Below are positions 53,031-64,000 of a stretch of DNA of 64,000 bases, piece after piece (position 1 is the first letter of the stretch; each line of letters begins with the position of its first letter). Source of the DNA: Chlorops oryzae (taxonomy: Eukaryota > Arthropoda > Insecta > Diptera > Chloropidae); NCBI GenBank assembly GCA_020466095.1, contig CM035807.1, positions 9,830,697-9,894,696 on the forward strand, written 5' to 3'. The position numbers were made by a program, and so were the translations under genes. Under the pieces are notes generated by a model. The model did no database searches. It saw only the letters and a program-made list of their open reading frames with translations, and was not told where the DNA came from.

Positions 53031-53253
53031 CAGGGGTGTCACAGAATCCGATAGCTGTCGGAATTGGAATTTTAGTTGCCTAAATTTTCATATAAATTCC
53101 ATAAACAGCCGGATAAAATAAGGTTCTGTGCAATCAAGAAATGATAATAGTTCCGATTCAAAACCAAAAACAACAAAATTTGTAAATTCTGTATGAAATT
53201 TTGATCGTTTTTCATTCCGATTCCGACACCTATCGGATTCTGTGACACCCCTG
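53031..53253. mobile_element. 223-bp hAT-type MITE
   Basis: Inverted ends of about 38 bp with two mismatches, starting CAGGGGTGTCACAGAATCCG. A CAGGG start is typical of hAT. The 8-bp flanks (taaatatt, attatgtt) do not match well. A second, left-damaged copy ends at 57011 in the duplicate. Confidence 0.8.
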
Positions 53254-53507
53254 ATTATGTTCCTATCGTCAGTCACCTAAAAGCACATAGCACATCAGGT
53301 TCCATTAGCAATAATAATGACAATGATTTGCTTCATTACTTGACTTGGCAATGAGCTTTCATTTATTTAAGGATCATGCCAAAAACTTCGAATAAGGTAT
53401 TTAAACTCTATTGTAATGTCAACGAGTTTGAAACATGTTCGGATATAATCGCTTACGGAAATTAAGTGCCAAGAGGCACATTTTTGAACATTTCCCCTTG
53501 CGATGCC

Positions 53508-54119
53508 ATACTGCAAAAGTTGATGATTTTTTAGACAAATTTAAAAAACTCTTTCAGTTTTATCAAGATGATTTAGAGGGAAATTTTGATGATTCAAAAA
53601 TAGAGCTCACTATTTGGTATAAATTAATTAATAATTTAGAAAAAAATGAAAGACCAAAAACAGTGTTTGACGCTATAAAATTTTGTAAAAAAGATATTTT
53701 ACCAAATATTTTTTATTTTATTAACTATTTTGGCTACTCTTCCAATAACCACATGTGAAAATGAGAGATCGTTTTCAACTCTCCGCCGACTCAAAACTTA
53801 TCTTAGATCTACAATGACAGAACAGAGGTTAAATGCCTTAGCACTCCCCCCACGTCCATCGAGATCTTACTCCCAGTGTAGAGGACATACTAAATAAACT
53901 TGCTGAAAGCAAGCGCAGACTTAACATTGCACTTTAAATTGAATAAATTCCTTCGAAAATAATTTTTTTTACTTTGTACACCTTATAAAAATGTAAAAAT
54001 ATTTATGTAAATTATTTTAATTATATATTTTGTAAGCTTTTTACGAAATAAAAACAAAAAATATTTAGAAAAATTTTTCTGCGAACCCCCCCCAAATTGA
54101 AATCCTGGCTGCGCGCCTG
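53508..54119 (+). pseudogene. hAT transposase 3' fragment B with terminal repeat
   Basis: Coding remnant with VDDFLDKFKKLFQF and KTVFDAIKFCKKDILPN. After a one-base break it reads CENERSFSTLRRLKTYL and STMTEQRLNALAL, the C-terminal dimerisation domain of hAT transposases of the ZMYM1-like kind. It ends at 54119; the inverse complement starts CAGGCGCGCAGCCAGGAT with a G8 run, a hAT-type TIR. The 5' half is missing. It lies exactly between the two duplicate copies. Confidence 0.8.
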
Positions 54120-57100
54120 AGTATATGTATGGTATGTAACAATGCAATTTTGAACAACCAACGAAGAGACAACACAGCAAACAAGCAACAAAGTACCATT
54201 CACACTTGAATTGCCATTGATATGGTCCTGACATCAGCTTTTTTGGTATTTGTTCAGAATCTTCCTGTGGACTTTGGATGAATATTTTGCGTGCTAAATA
54301 CTTGAGGTCATTGCTGATTGAAATTGAAGCTCTTTTCGTTGATGGTTTACACAGAACTCCGGAGAAAGCGGAGACGCGCAAAAGCCTTGATGAGCCCGTG
54401 ATGGGCAACAGCAGCATCCCCATCTATAGAATAGCAAAAGTTTCGCAGCATAAAAGTGAACATTTATTTTCCTCTCTCGGTTCCTGTTTTCAAACTATAA
54501 TTTTAAATTAATTTCCCCACATTTTATGAGCCATCGTCGGAATTGCTTGAAAGAAGTGGTATACCTATTTGTGTTTACACACTTTACTGCCCCAAGGCAC
54601 CTTGTCATGTCATCGTGGATGTGCATGGGAAGCTGCCAGTGTCAGTTGCTATTCAGCTTGATGAGAGTTCAACTCAAGTTGCTTTAAGCCGTCATTCACA
54701 GGCGTTTATTATGTTTGTTTTTCTCTCTAAACCAGCAAAACAAAAAATTTTTTTTTAATGACAAAAAAAATCCTTTTCTTTGAATAGCGATAATTGAAGG
54801 TTATCTTCATTATTTAAGGACTAGAATTTTTTGAAAATTGATTTTTTTTTTTATATATTTCGGAAGAATAGACTTTTAAAAAATATGCTGGCAAAGTTTC
54901 GTGAAGATATTGACAATATTTGTTTTGCTACAGCCTTTTTAGAAGGTGGAGACAGCAGGCAGCGCGCTTGATCAAAGCAACTTTGAACGCGTTTATCTCA
55001 AAACCACTTTTTTTGACCTGGTGTGAATGAAAACAAAAAAACCATCAAACCGATTTGTCTGGAATTTTTTATGTTAATTCATAACATCAATGGCTATGGC
55101 CCGAACTAGAATCGAATTTTTATTTCAAGAACTTCATATTTTTTCATCAAAAAAAATGGTCAAAAAAAGTGGAGTTTTTGATGGTTGAAATAAAAAATTG
55201 CGCCATTTTGTCAATTTAAAAACAATTTTTTTTATTCTAGTTCCTGCCATAGCCGCATTCATTCTGATTAATAATATATTTTGTTTTTTTTTTTCGATTA
55301 CCAGAACTGCCAAAATCTTTCACACCACGGAGGTACTTTTTCAAAGGGTCCACTTCAACGCCATTTTTAAAATACCAAAAAAAAAAAAAAAAATTACAAC
55401 AAATTTTTTATATTTTTTGTCAATAAAGAATATAATAAGCCTGCATACTTAGAAAATCGTTTTTTATTTGGCTTAATAGCAAAAAAAAAATCATGAAAAT
55501 ACCCTAAATTTTCGTGCTCTAGACCAGAAGGTCCCCTTTAAACGAATAAGAGAGCATGAAATTATTATCTTCAAATGTACTACTAACTATCAACTTAAAT
55601 GTTCATGTAATCGTGAGGACTTCCTGTACGAGTATATTCAATGGCTAATTTTAAAAGATATCTAAACAATTCTGTGTACTCTGAGAAAAAAAAAAAACTC
55701 CCAGCACATAATTTCACCGCAAAGCGTCATCCATGATCTTCCATAGAATCACACAAATGTTGCGGTACACCTTAATTCCGAAATTATGCGTATCCATGAA
55801 AAACTTGTTAACTTCAACGCTGAGTGTTTTCCCCAAATTGTGTTTGTCCTTTTTATTTATTTTTTTTTTTTTTTAATACCGTTTTTCCAAATTCACCTTC
55901 TCCATTTCATTCTCGCTTGTTGTTCTCGCGGCTCTTTTAACCTTCCTCAAACGAATAACAATTATGCAAATTATTAAAACAACAGGCATTTTAAGGCGAA
56001 TCGAAAGGATCTGAGGCACTTAAATTTGTGCGTGCTAAATTCAAACCTTTGGCGTCGAATCGCCAACGCCGTTGCCATTTCCATCTGCGGTATATGGTGT
56101 ATGGTGGTATACGGTTGTGGTCCAATTCAGGATTCGCGCATGAATATGTAGGTATGCCCGCAATGCAAAACGAACAACGTTTCGGGGTATACTTATGGGC
56201 TGCTTTGCTTTTCACAAGTAACGATTATGGTTACAATTTTTTCGTTTAACAGATTGTAACAGGTAATAACTTGTTGTTTACTTTTGTAGCAATTTTCTAT
56301 GACGCTGAACAACAGCGGAAAACACAACCGCAACATTTAAGGGTTTGCTAAAGATTCCATTAAGTTTGTTTTTAACAACATGTTGTCAATTGTTTTATTA
56401 TGAATTTTGCTAGCATTCCTTCAACATGGTTGCGGGCAACATTTTTCATAATTTCCCTTGTCGTTTCGCTTTTTCTCTGGTTTTTTTTTAATTGCGTCTT
56501 TTGCATACCATTTTTAAATTTTTAAAAATGGAATTCCTTTAATGAAACAATTAATTCAAGGAGTATTATATACATATTTATTTATAGAAGGTTTTGTGGA
56601 GAAAAAACATTCTCAATTTGGTTTTTTTTCCAAAAAAGGAGAATTTTGTAAAAATAAAGGGGGAAGTATAAATTTTTTGAGGCTTAGTTTTAGTAGGGGA
56701 AAAAATTTCTCCTTTCATTTAAAAGTTTAAAAATTTTTCGAAAGTTCAATTTTTAAAAAAGGCCTTAAATTTATTTAGGGTTTTGTCAAAATCCGAATAA
56801 GGTGTTGGATTTTTAAGTGCCTTTTAAATTTTTTCAAATTTATTTAAAAAAATTCATAAAAAGCGGAATTTAAAATAATTTTTTTCAAATAAAGAAATTT
56901 AAAAAAATTCAAAATTCAAAACCAAAAACAACAAAATTTGTAAATTCTGTATGAAATTTTGATCGTTTTTCATTCCGATTCCGACAGCTATCGGATTCTG
57001 TGACACCCCTGATTATGTTCCTATCGTCAGCCACCTAAATAAAAGCACATAGCACATCAGGTTCCATTAGCAATAATAATGACAATGATTTGCTTCATTA

Positions 57101-57285
57101 CTTGACTTGGCAATGAGCTTTCATTTATTTAAGACCTCATGCCAAAAACTTCGAATAAGGTATTTAAACTCTATATTGTAATGTCACACGAGTCTTGAAA
57201 CATGTTCGCGATCATAATCGCTTACGGAAATGAAGTGCCAAGAGGCACATTTTTGAACATTTGCCCTTGCGATGCACATTTTTTA
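54120..57285. repeat. Duplicated segment, right copy
   Basis: Starts at the hAT terminus and repeats 50609-53505. It carries an extra segment (about 54720-55590) absent from the left copy. The part 56500-56930 is strikingly degraded: mono-nucleotide runs replace the equivalent left-copy sequence while blocks on both sides stay nearly identical. Confidence 0.85.
54720..55590. repeat. Extra segment related to the AGGGGGTC elements
   Basis: Contains CGCGTTTATCTCAAAACCAC, CGCCATTTTGTCAA and an end AGACCAGAAGGTCCCCTTTA, resembling the body and style of 30506-31245. The left terminus is not recognisable. Confidence 0.45.
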
Positions 57286-58699
57286 AACGTTGCTTAGGAG
57301 TATCCTTGTGCATCATCTTGAAGTCAATTAACCATCCAATTGCATTATTATAATGGCAAATTAGAAATTTTTGGCATTGCTATTTTCGTTACATACATAA
57401 GTATGGTCGATTGAATGCGCCTAAATGAGGTACATAATTGCTCTATCTCTAAGAGATATATTAAGGCCCATTTGCCACTGTTCCGGTTTAAGTTTATCGT
57501 CACGATATCCTGTCAAAATGTCAACACTTTCATAAAACTTTTTTGTTTTGTTTTTCGGAACGAAAATTTTAATCAGAACAGCCTAAGGCTTATAAACTTC
57601 AACCTATTTACAACTTTTTAGAGGTTTTATCTTTCAAATGATAGTCCGTCTGAATGAAAGCTTCATCTGGGCTTATGACTTCTGTCAGGCGGTCTTGATT
57701 AATTTATGTTAAAATGTAAATAAAATTCGAATATTTCAATTTCATGTAGGCCAATTTTCTACTGTTCCGGTTAAAGTTTTGTCCTTACGATATCCTCTCA
57801 AAATGTCCAAATATTCATACAAATTTATTTTGTGTTTCGGAACGAAAAATTTTAAATTCAAATTTAAAAATATAAATTGAATGAAATCTAGCTCGAGGAC
57901 TGAAAGAACATTGCCTGATTCCCAATATTCCCCAGTTTCAATGAACTACGCTTTCAATTGTAACCATGGTTCCACGTATTTGCGTGTATTAAATTTTTGG
58001 AAGGAATAGCTGCTCTATTAGAAACCAGCCCTAAAAACGTAAATCTAATCTCAAAATTCTCCTACCAACATTAAGACAAGGTCCTTCAACGAATTATAGA
58101 TAGTAATGATGGAGAATTAATTTATGGACACCAACCAAAAAAAAAAAAAAAAAAATTGTATAAAGCCCTATTCTAAATGATTATTCTACGGGTGTTTTTT
58201 CCCTAGAAATTTTTCTCGGAAAAAACGGAAGTATTCTTAGCGTTAATAAAAGAAAGTAATGAACTTTCCCTAAAAATCCTTCAACTTCTTGCACCCTTTA
58301 CATTCCCTTTCCAGTGTGCTTAGAATGGAAGAATTTTTTTTTTTTTTTTTTCAATTCGGCAGAGAAATTTCCGCCGAAATATTTAGAATCGAGCGCATCT
58401 TTCAATGGGAAGCAAAACCCAAGTACATACTACAATTTGGTCCACCACAGTGCAAAACAAGCACCCTGTCCTATAGCAACAAAAAAACTCCTTCAAAGAA
58501 TTAATTTCAAAGTGTAAATGCAAAAATATTCGCAACACAAATCACAGCCTATCGAATCTGTGGAAAATGAAAAATCAAAATTTCAAAAATTGCGCGCTAT
58601 AAATCGTTGTTGTAAATAGTAAATGACCTTGAACTCACCAGCCATACCTAGCTAGAAACATACATACATATCTACACTGGGAGAACGAGCTTCAAACAA
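57286..58699. other. Intron with a direct repeat pair
   Basis: Two ~110-bp direct copies at about 57463-57573 and 57746-57857 share CTGTTCCGGTT, ACGATATCCT, TCAAAATGTC and TTTCGGAACGAAAA. No gene. Confidence 0.6.
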
Positions 58700-60319
58700 G
58701 TATGCATACCCATGAAGACACCAACACACACACACACACACACGCATGCATACCGCAGAGATTTAAGTATACAAATAAAAAAATAAATTGCGTTTGTATT
58801 TGAAACGTACTCACGTAGACCTTAGCACGCGCGCCCGGATATTCCATGGTAAACAAAAGAGCGTGTATGTCAACGCCAGCGTTGAAGGGACGAAAAAGCA
58901 TAACAAAATGAAAACGAATAACAGAAAATTTTGAAGAAAGCCAAATAACAAAAAAAAAGCAAAAAAAAAATAAATCGAAAGAAGAAGCGTGGACCAAAAA
59001 AAAAAAAGAAAACAAACAAACAAACAAACTGTTATACATGCGGTCTTTGCAAAGACAAAGCCCTAAGAAAAGGACACGAGAAAAGAGAACAATCATCAGC
59101 AGAGGAAATGTGATGGTAAGTGAGAAAACAAAGTGAAAACCAAATTAAACTAAAAGAAAAGCAAAAAAAAAAAACGAAAACAAAAAAAGGCCAATACGAG
59201 GCACCCTGATGCAGGTGGCAAAACGAGGCACGGCTGGAGTAAGTTTCGAGCAAGCCTATGTGGCGAACCGTTTCAAGTGGAAAGGACATTACCACTGCGT
59301 TGCCACTCAAAGTCGACGGCAGCTGCAGCAGCGCACGAAAAGCTTTTTTTGGCTGCGAGCAAATGTAACTGAATTTGTAACATTCATGGTGTTTCAGGTG
59401 TTTCGTCGCTGGCACGTGTTAAGCTCTGGCGAATACATTCAAAGTAGAATACGTAAAAGAGCGAAAGTATATAAACGAGAGGAATAGTAAATGAAGAAAG
59501 AAAAAAAAATACGCAAGACCCTAAATTTTGTAAAAAGAAAACCAAAAAAAAAAAACACATTTTCGAATGCTCAAAACAATAATGCCGAAAAACTCGACAA
59601 AAAAAAGAAAGGGGAAACATAAAAAAAATACTAGAATTACGAATGAGCGGCAATAACATAACAGCTGATAAAAACGGCAAGGCAATAACAAAGAAAGCAA
59701 ACAAAAACACACAAAAACGAAGAAAGCGAGCAAAATTATTGGGTAAATGGTCCCTGTCAGCTGTGCTCTGTTGGTATCTACTGGTTGTGTTTGCACGACT
59801 TTCCTTATCTCGTATCTGCTCGTGGCCGAGCAATAAAGCACGAAAGGAAAGCTGTAGGATTATATGACAGTCTGATAAGCGATTTTTTGCTGCCACGCAC
59901 ATACATACATACACACGCACGCATCTAGCATATACATACATACTTGTATATAACAGCGTGAACAACGAAAGGCCTTTTAATATTAACTGGATGCGTAGTA
60001 ACGCGCGACGACCATATAAATTTATGTGGTTAACATAGGTACACAGGAAAAAATTTTTTTGATACCTACAACGGAAACATTTCGAAATATTGAGCTTCAA
60101 GCTGAAAATCCAAAATTGCGTCAGACCGAGTCCAGACGCACATAAAATTTCAATAGATACATTCGACCGTGTGGCGGAAATAAAAAAACTTTTTCTCATT
60201 ATCCTGCCCATTATCTCTTTATGGTCAGAATTCTATATAGAAAATTCCTAGAGCATAATGAATTCCTCCAAGCATAACAATTATTTTTAAAGTTTTATCA
60301 TCCAATTCCATTGGCTAAT
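58700..60319. other. Upstream Ace intron, CA-rich, no gene accepted
   Basis: (CA)n at 58721-58743 and CATA repeats at 59898-59945. Long A-rich runs (58940-59190, 59500-59720) create F-rich minus-strand frames that I do not accept as genes. Confidence 0.5.
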
Positions 60320-60644
60320 TTAACCCTTTACTGCGTGATATATTCAGCCCTATTTGAAATGAATATTCCGCGGAAATTTTTCTCTTAGAAGTTTTTCTCC
60401 GCGGTAAATGGAAAAGGGTTTTTGTAAACGGTTTTCTTAACCCATTACCGCATTTTATATTAGAAAAGTGGCAATAAATGGTTTTCTGGTCCGGTTTTTG
60501 CTGCATCGAGCTACGCACCGGCTTCCCATATCTACCTCAACAGCACTAAGCTAAACGGTCTTCGAGCGACTTCGCGACTTTTTTTCGAACTTTTATTCTG
60601 TACGCAAACCATGTATGGATTCCTATGCGATAAAGGGGTAATAA
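60320..60644. mobile_element. piggyBac-type element, locus 3 (few units)
   Basis: Starts TTAACCCTTTACTGCG, has a second TTAACCCATTACCGC unit near 60437, and ends CCTATGCGATAAAGGGG, the same right end as locus 1. Includes CCGCGG palindromic bits at 60369 and 60399. The right TTAA is decayed. Confidence 0.55.
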
Positions 60645-62255
60645 TTCTTTCAATACTTAAATGAAATATTTTCCTTAGTTACATCTCAAGCAAAAATTTG
60701 AACAAAGTTTAAACGAATAAACCCTTTATACTCAAATTGAAATCAATGCATCATCAAAATCAGTCCGCCCAGCTCTGCGTATGAGCAACGCGTTGAAAGT
60801 TTCAATTGAACAAAATTCCTAATACGCAGGGCTGCTCGCGCCGTGCTAGAAACACCACTCTCAAAGGAGTTTTATAGTAGGTAATTTTTGGAATTTTCGC
60901 GTTTTTCTATTTGTTTTACAGTGTATCTATTCCATGCTTGTAAGAAGGCAAATAATGTTTTTTTTATTATTATTATTATTATTATTTTTTTTATTAAAAG
61001 TTACTTAGATTTGTTTGCTCTGGCTTAACGGAAACGGAGATGACAGAGCCACGAACGAAAGAAGAAAAAGAAGAAAAAAAAAAAGAATATTGCGTCTTAG
61101 TCACATTTTTAAAGCTCAAGTGCCTATGTACATATACACAAGCACGCGTTCTCCAAGCATCTGTACCTTTATACATATATACATATAAGTATATATAGGT
61201 ATTGCTTCATGCAACAGTTGATACTTGAAAGAAAACTATAACGCGTTTTGTATGTACCTTACTTCTTTTCGTATAGACTAAAAAAATGCGATGTCTTGAA
61301 TTTCCAAGATTAAAGCGTGAAAAAGCGCGAAGAAATTTCTCGATATCCTTAAAGTATGCAAAGGAAAATCTTATCGGCGAAGTAGTTTGAGGGTAAAAAG
61401 TTTGTTTTCAATTTTATTTTCAAATGCAAATCAGGTATAGTGGAAAATTTATTGATTGATTTTATTTTATTTTTTTTTTTTTATTATATTTTTCAAAAAG
61501 GGAAGAGTAATACCTTTTTAAAGTGAAAGATAAATTGAATTTTGTTTTTTTTTTTTCGAAAAGTGAGCTTACAATTATGACCAGGGCTCGGATTTTGTTG
61601 ACTTTTATAAAATTAAAGCATACCTTATGGGGGAAAAATTTTTTTTACCAACATTTTGCAAATCTCTATCAAATCAATCAATCAAATCTTTATTTAATCT
61701 CTATCTTTCAAGGCTTTAGATCATATTAATTTAGTTGAATTCTAAATCATTTACAATTGACTGAAAACAATTGGAGAATATTTAGCTATATCAAACCAAA
61801 GATACTCCTCTGAGCACGCTAACGGTAAAACACCATATAATGCTCCGTCGTAAGAATTTAGGTATGGCTAAGAGCTATCTACACTTAAGGCCAAAACTTT
61901 AAAGACTGTTTGTGTTAAATTTCCACATAATAATATCTAACCCAAAGCAAATACATTTATTTCAAAAAAAGAATTCTCACTTGGAGAGGGAGACTTTGAT
62001 TGATTGGTTAATGGATTAATAGATTAATGGATACCTTGATTTGACAATTAAAAAAGTCTTGTAGGAGCATCTTGGAGCTCTCTATACAATAACCATTTAT
62101 TGATCGCAGGAAATCTATAACTTTGAATGCCCAAAAGTTGAACGATATATTTTCTGAAAAAGAAAATTAACAATTTTCAATATCAAAATGTAGGCCTAAA
62201 CGAATAATAAACCAGGATGTTTGTCCTAGGAAAGAAAGCCTGCCCTGTGCAACTG
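60645..62255. other. Upstream Ace intron, no gene
   Basis: (ATT)n at 60966-60987 and a T run near 61470. Nothing else seen. Confidence 0.5.
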
Positions 62256-63162
62256 CACCGAGAGAAATAAGAACTGTTAAATCAACCACTTAGAACAGTT
62301 AAAGTAAGAGTGGTCAAATTAACTGTATTCCCGGTTAAATGCACTGGAAAAGGAAGTCAAATCAACAGTTGAAAAATAGTCACTTTTTATGTTCAAATTC
62401 ACTTTCGTTCACTTAGACGTATAAGTTCGCATTCTGATCAACCGTCTCCGGAGTTTTCAATAGCTCAGTTGTTTAAGCTGTGAGTTGACCGTCGTGAGAT
62501 TCGGGGTTCTATCCATGCTGGCGGCGGGAATTTATCTGGATTTTTTTTTTTAATTACAGTTTTTTTTTTTTTTTGTTCAGAGTGTAGTTATTTTTTAAGG
62601 CAAAAATTTTCTCCTAAATTTTTAAGATTTTAATTTATTTAATTTTTTTTAATGGTTCATTTTCAAGCAAAAAATTTTGGGAGTGAAACAATTCCTTAAG
62701 CACGTTCCCCAAAACTTGAGCAACCATAAGCTCAAGTGAGCGTTTTGACCAACAAATTAAATTCGTTCGTTTAGCGTAATGGTTAAGACGTTCGCCCAGC
62801 GAAGTGGTGGTCTGCGGTTCAAGGCTCGGCCGAGGCGAGAAAATTTAAAGAGATGAAAGAGAAAAAGATTTAAAAAGAAACAAATAAATAAAGAAAAAAT
62901 ATAATAATTTAATAAAAAAAAAAAATATTAATAAAAGAAGGTAAAAAAAAGTCAAAGCAAAAAATAAATTTTTTTTCCCAGTCGCTGGTGACAGTTGATT
63001 TAACCGCGAGACAGTTATATCAACCATCAGGTAGTTATATCCCTATTGACTGTGTTTGTACTGTTGAATCGACCGCTACTACACATAAGCTAAGAATTAA
63101 CGGTGAACTCGGTTATTTTAACCTGCTTTTTCAGTTAATATAACTACCTTTTTCTCTCGGTG
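62256..63162 (+). mobile_element. Composite element with two tRNA-like modules, TIR CACCGAGAGAAA
   Basis: The ends are inverted CACCGAGAGAAA. Module 1 (about 62456-62535) has TAGCTCAGTTGTTTAAGC and GGGGTTCTATCC; module 2 (about 62762-62830) has TAGCGTAATGGTTAAGAC and GCGGTTCAAGGCTC, then GGCGAGAAAATTTAAAG. Arms repeat motifs such as AACTGTTAAATCAACC and CAGTTATATCAACC in opposite orientation. Core homologous to 40017-40946. No target duplication recognised. Confidence 0.65.
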
Positions 63163-64000
63163 TGGTATCAAAACAAAATTTCAATCTAAAGTTCGGCGAA
63201 ATAGAAAATGGGATTGTGTTATTAATTGTAGATCAACTAGTTAAGACCAAATGGCTGCATAAAGGAGTTTACATTGGTAAAAACAAAAAATAGCTTCATA
63301 TCGATATCTATTTGAGATGTTTCTCCTTGAATTCGACCAAACCTAAACACAATGCTAAACAGGAATAGAAAGTGGAAAGAAATAATAAAAATTTCACTCA
63401 GCCTTAATGGCAGATTGGCAGTGTTTAAAATCCTGTTTGGATTCACTTTCGAATACTTTTTTGGAATACATATAAACCTTAAGAGAAATCATAACCTCTA
63501 AGGATAAAAACATTAAAAAAGAATTTTCAACAAAACGTCAAGTTCAGACTAAAGTTCAGTCGCAGAAAACATTAATTGAATCCTCTGATTTTGTCCTACG
63601 TTGATCATTGAGTTAACTTTCATAAATAAACTTCCTCTTTTGATTACCTTTGAGACCATGGAAGCACCAAATCATATCACTTGCCAAAACAAAAAATAAA
63701 TGCAATGAAATAAATTGGAACTTTTTTCCAGGCAAAAAGAAAACAAAACGATTTCCATTTCGGTCATAACTTTTTCCTTCCTTCTTTTCATAAATCCGCA
63801 AAATGGTAATGCATAAAAATGAAAAACAAAACTGTAAGCACTTCGCTCGCTGAATTTTCGCAGCCGAATTGTGCACTCAAATCAAAGTTCGTTTCTTTTA
63901 TGGAACAATGCTGACGTCAGTGAGAACTGCAACAATGGACTTGTGTATACCATTCGAAGGGGGCCAGCAGCGGCGGTGATGGCAAGGCGATGTGCCGTAA
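63163..64000. other. Upstream Ace intron, right edge
   Basis: No exon found. The last 60 bases are more GC-rich (CAGCAGCGGCGG), which could herald an exon beyond the window, but no homology is visible. Confidence 0.4.

Larger units (their letters stand above)
50609..53505. repeat. Duplicated segment, left copy
   Basis: Collinear with 54120-57285: shared blocks include ACCAACGAAGAGACAA, CTGCCAGTGTCAGTTGCT, GCGTATCCATGAAAAACTTG and GTGCCAAGAGGCACATTTTT. The offset between copies is 3.3 to 3.8 kb. Many single-base indels separate them. It contains a hAT fragment not present at the same place in the other copy. Confidence 0.85.

Noticed and set aside
59384..60211. 275-codon minus-strand frame
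   Set aside because: F/L-rich from A-runs on the plus strand, no domain, overlaps other equally poor frames (59032-59415, 59521-59841).

Overview
The window comes from a fly, most likely a higher dipteran outside Drosophila. The main protein-coding gene is acetylcholinesterase (Ace) on the minus strand. Its last five coding exons are at 49174-49316, 47518-47667, 30136-30299, 27689-27852 and 11823-11953. All junctions are GT-AG, the phases join, and there is no internal stop. Together they encode the last ~250 residues, including the catalytic histidine, a disulfide pair and a GPI-anchor signal. The exons carrying the active-site serine and glutamate are not here and must lie beyond 64000. Sequence below 11822 is the Ace 3' UTR and downstream flank. 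The C-terminal exon differs from the Drosophila one as I know it; a tephritid-type fly fits, but species is an inference.

An unrecognised second gene is predicted on the plus strand inside the last Ace intron: three phase-compatible exons (14575-14715, 19988-20230, 24688-24831) giving a 159-residue protein.

Almost everything else is repeats in introns and flank. From left to right: a ~1.1 kb TIR element enclosing a piggyBac-type minisatellite (4955-6058); TIR elements at 7589-7957 and 9921-10349; a pogo/Tigger-like MITE with an internal (CT)n array (12297-12575); INE-1/DINE-1-like helentron copies (13.1, 21.4 and 28.5-29.6 kb); an inverted pair of ~735 bp TIR elements (14907-15636 and 30506-31245); a LINE 3' fragment (15921-16455); a 0.7 kb polypyrimidine tract (23.3-24.0 kb); and a Tc1-type transposase relic (26505-27019). 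A Ty3/gypsy LTR element with nearly identical LTRs sits in a TA array (33358-38127). Further right are tRNA-derived SINEs whose tails are (AACCT)n, including an interstitial (TTAGG)n array (39538-39727); composite elements with two tRNA-like modules (40017-40946, 62256-63162); a MITE with a 9-bp target duplication (43379-43588); the main piggyBac-type minisatellite (44570-45634); and a noisy ~3 kb duplication with hAT fragments (50.6-57.3 kb) that looks partly like an assembly artefact.

The strongest leads are the nested gene, the link between TTAGG arrays and SINE tails, the minisatellites built from piggyBac-type ends, and the tRNA-like composite elements.
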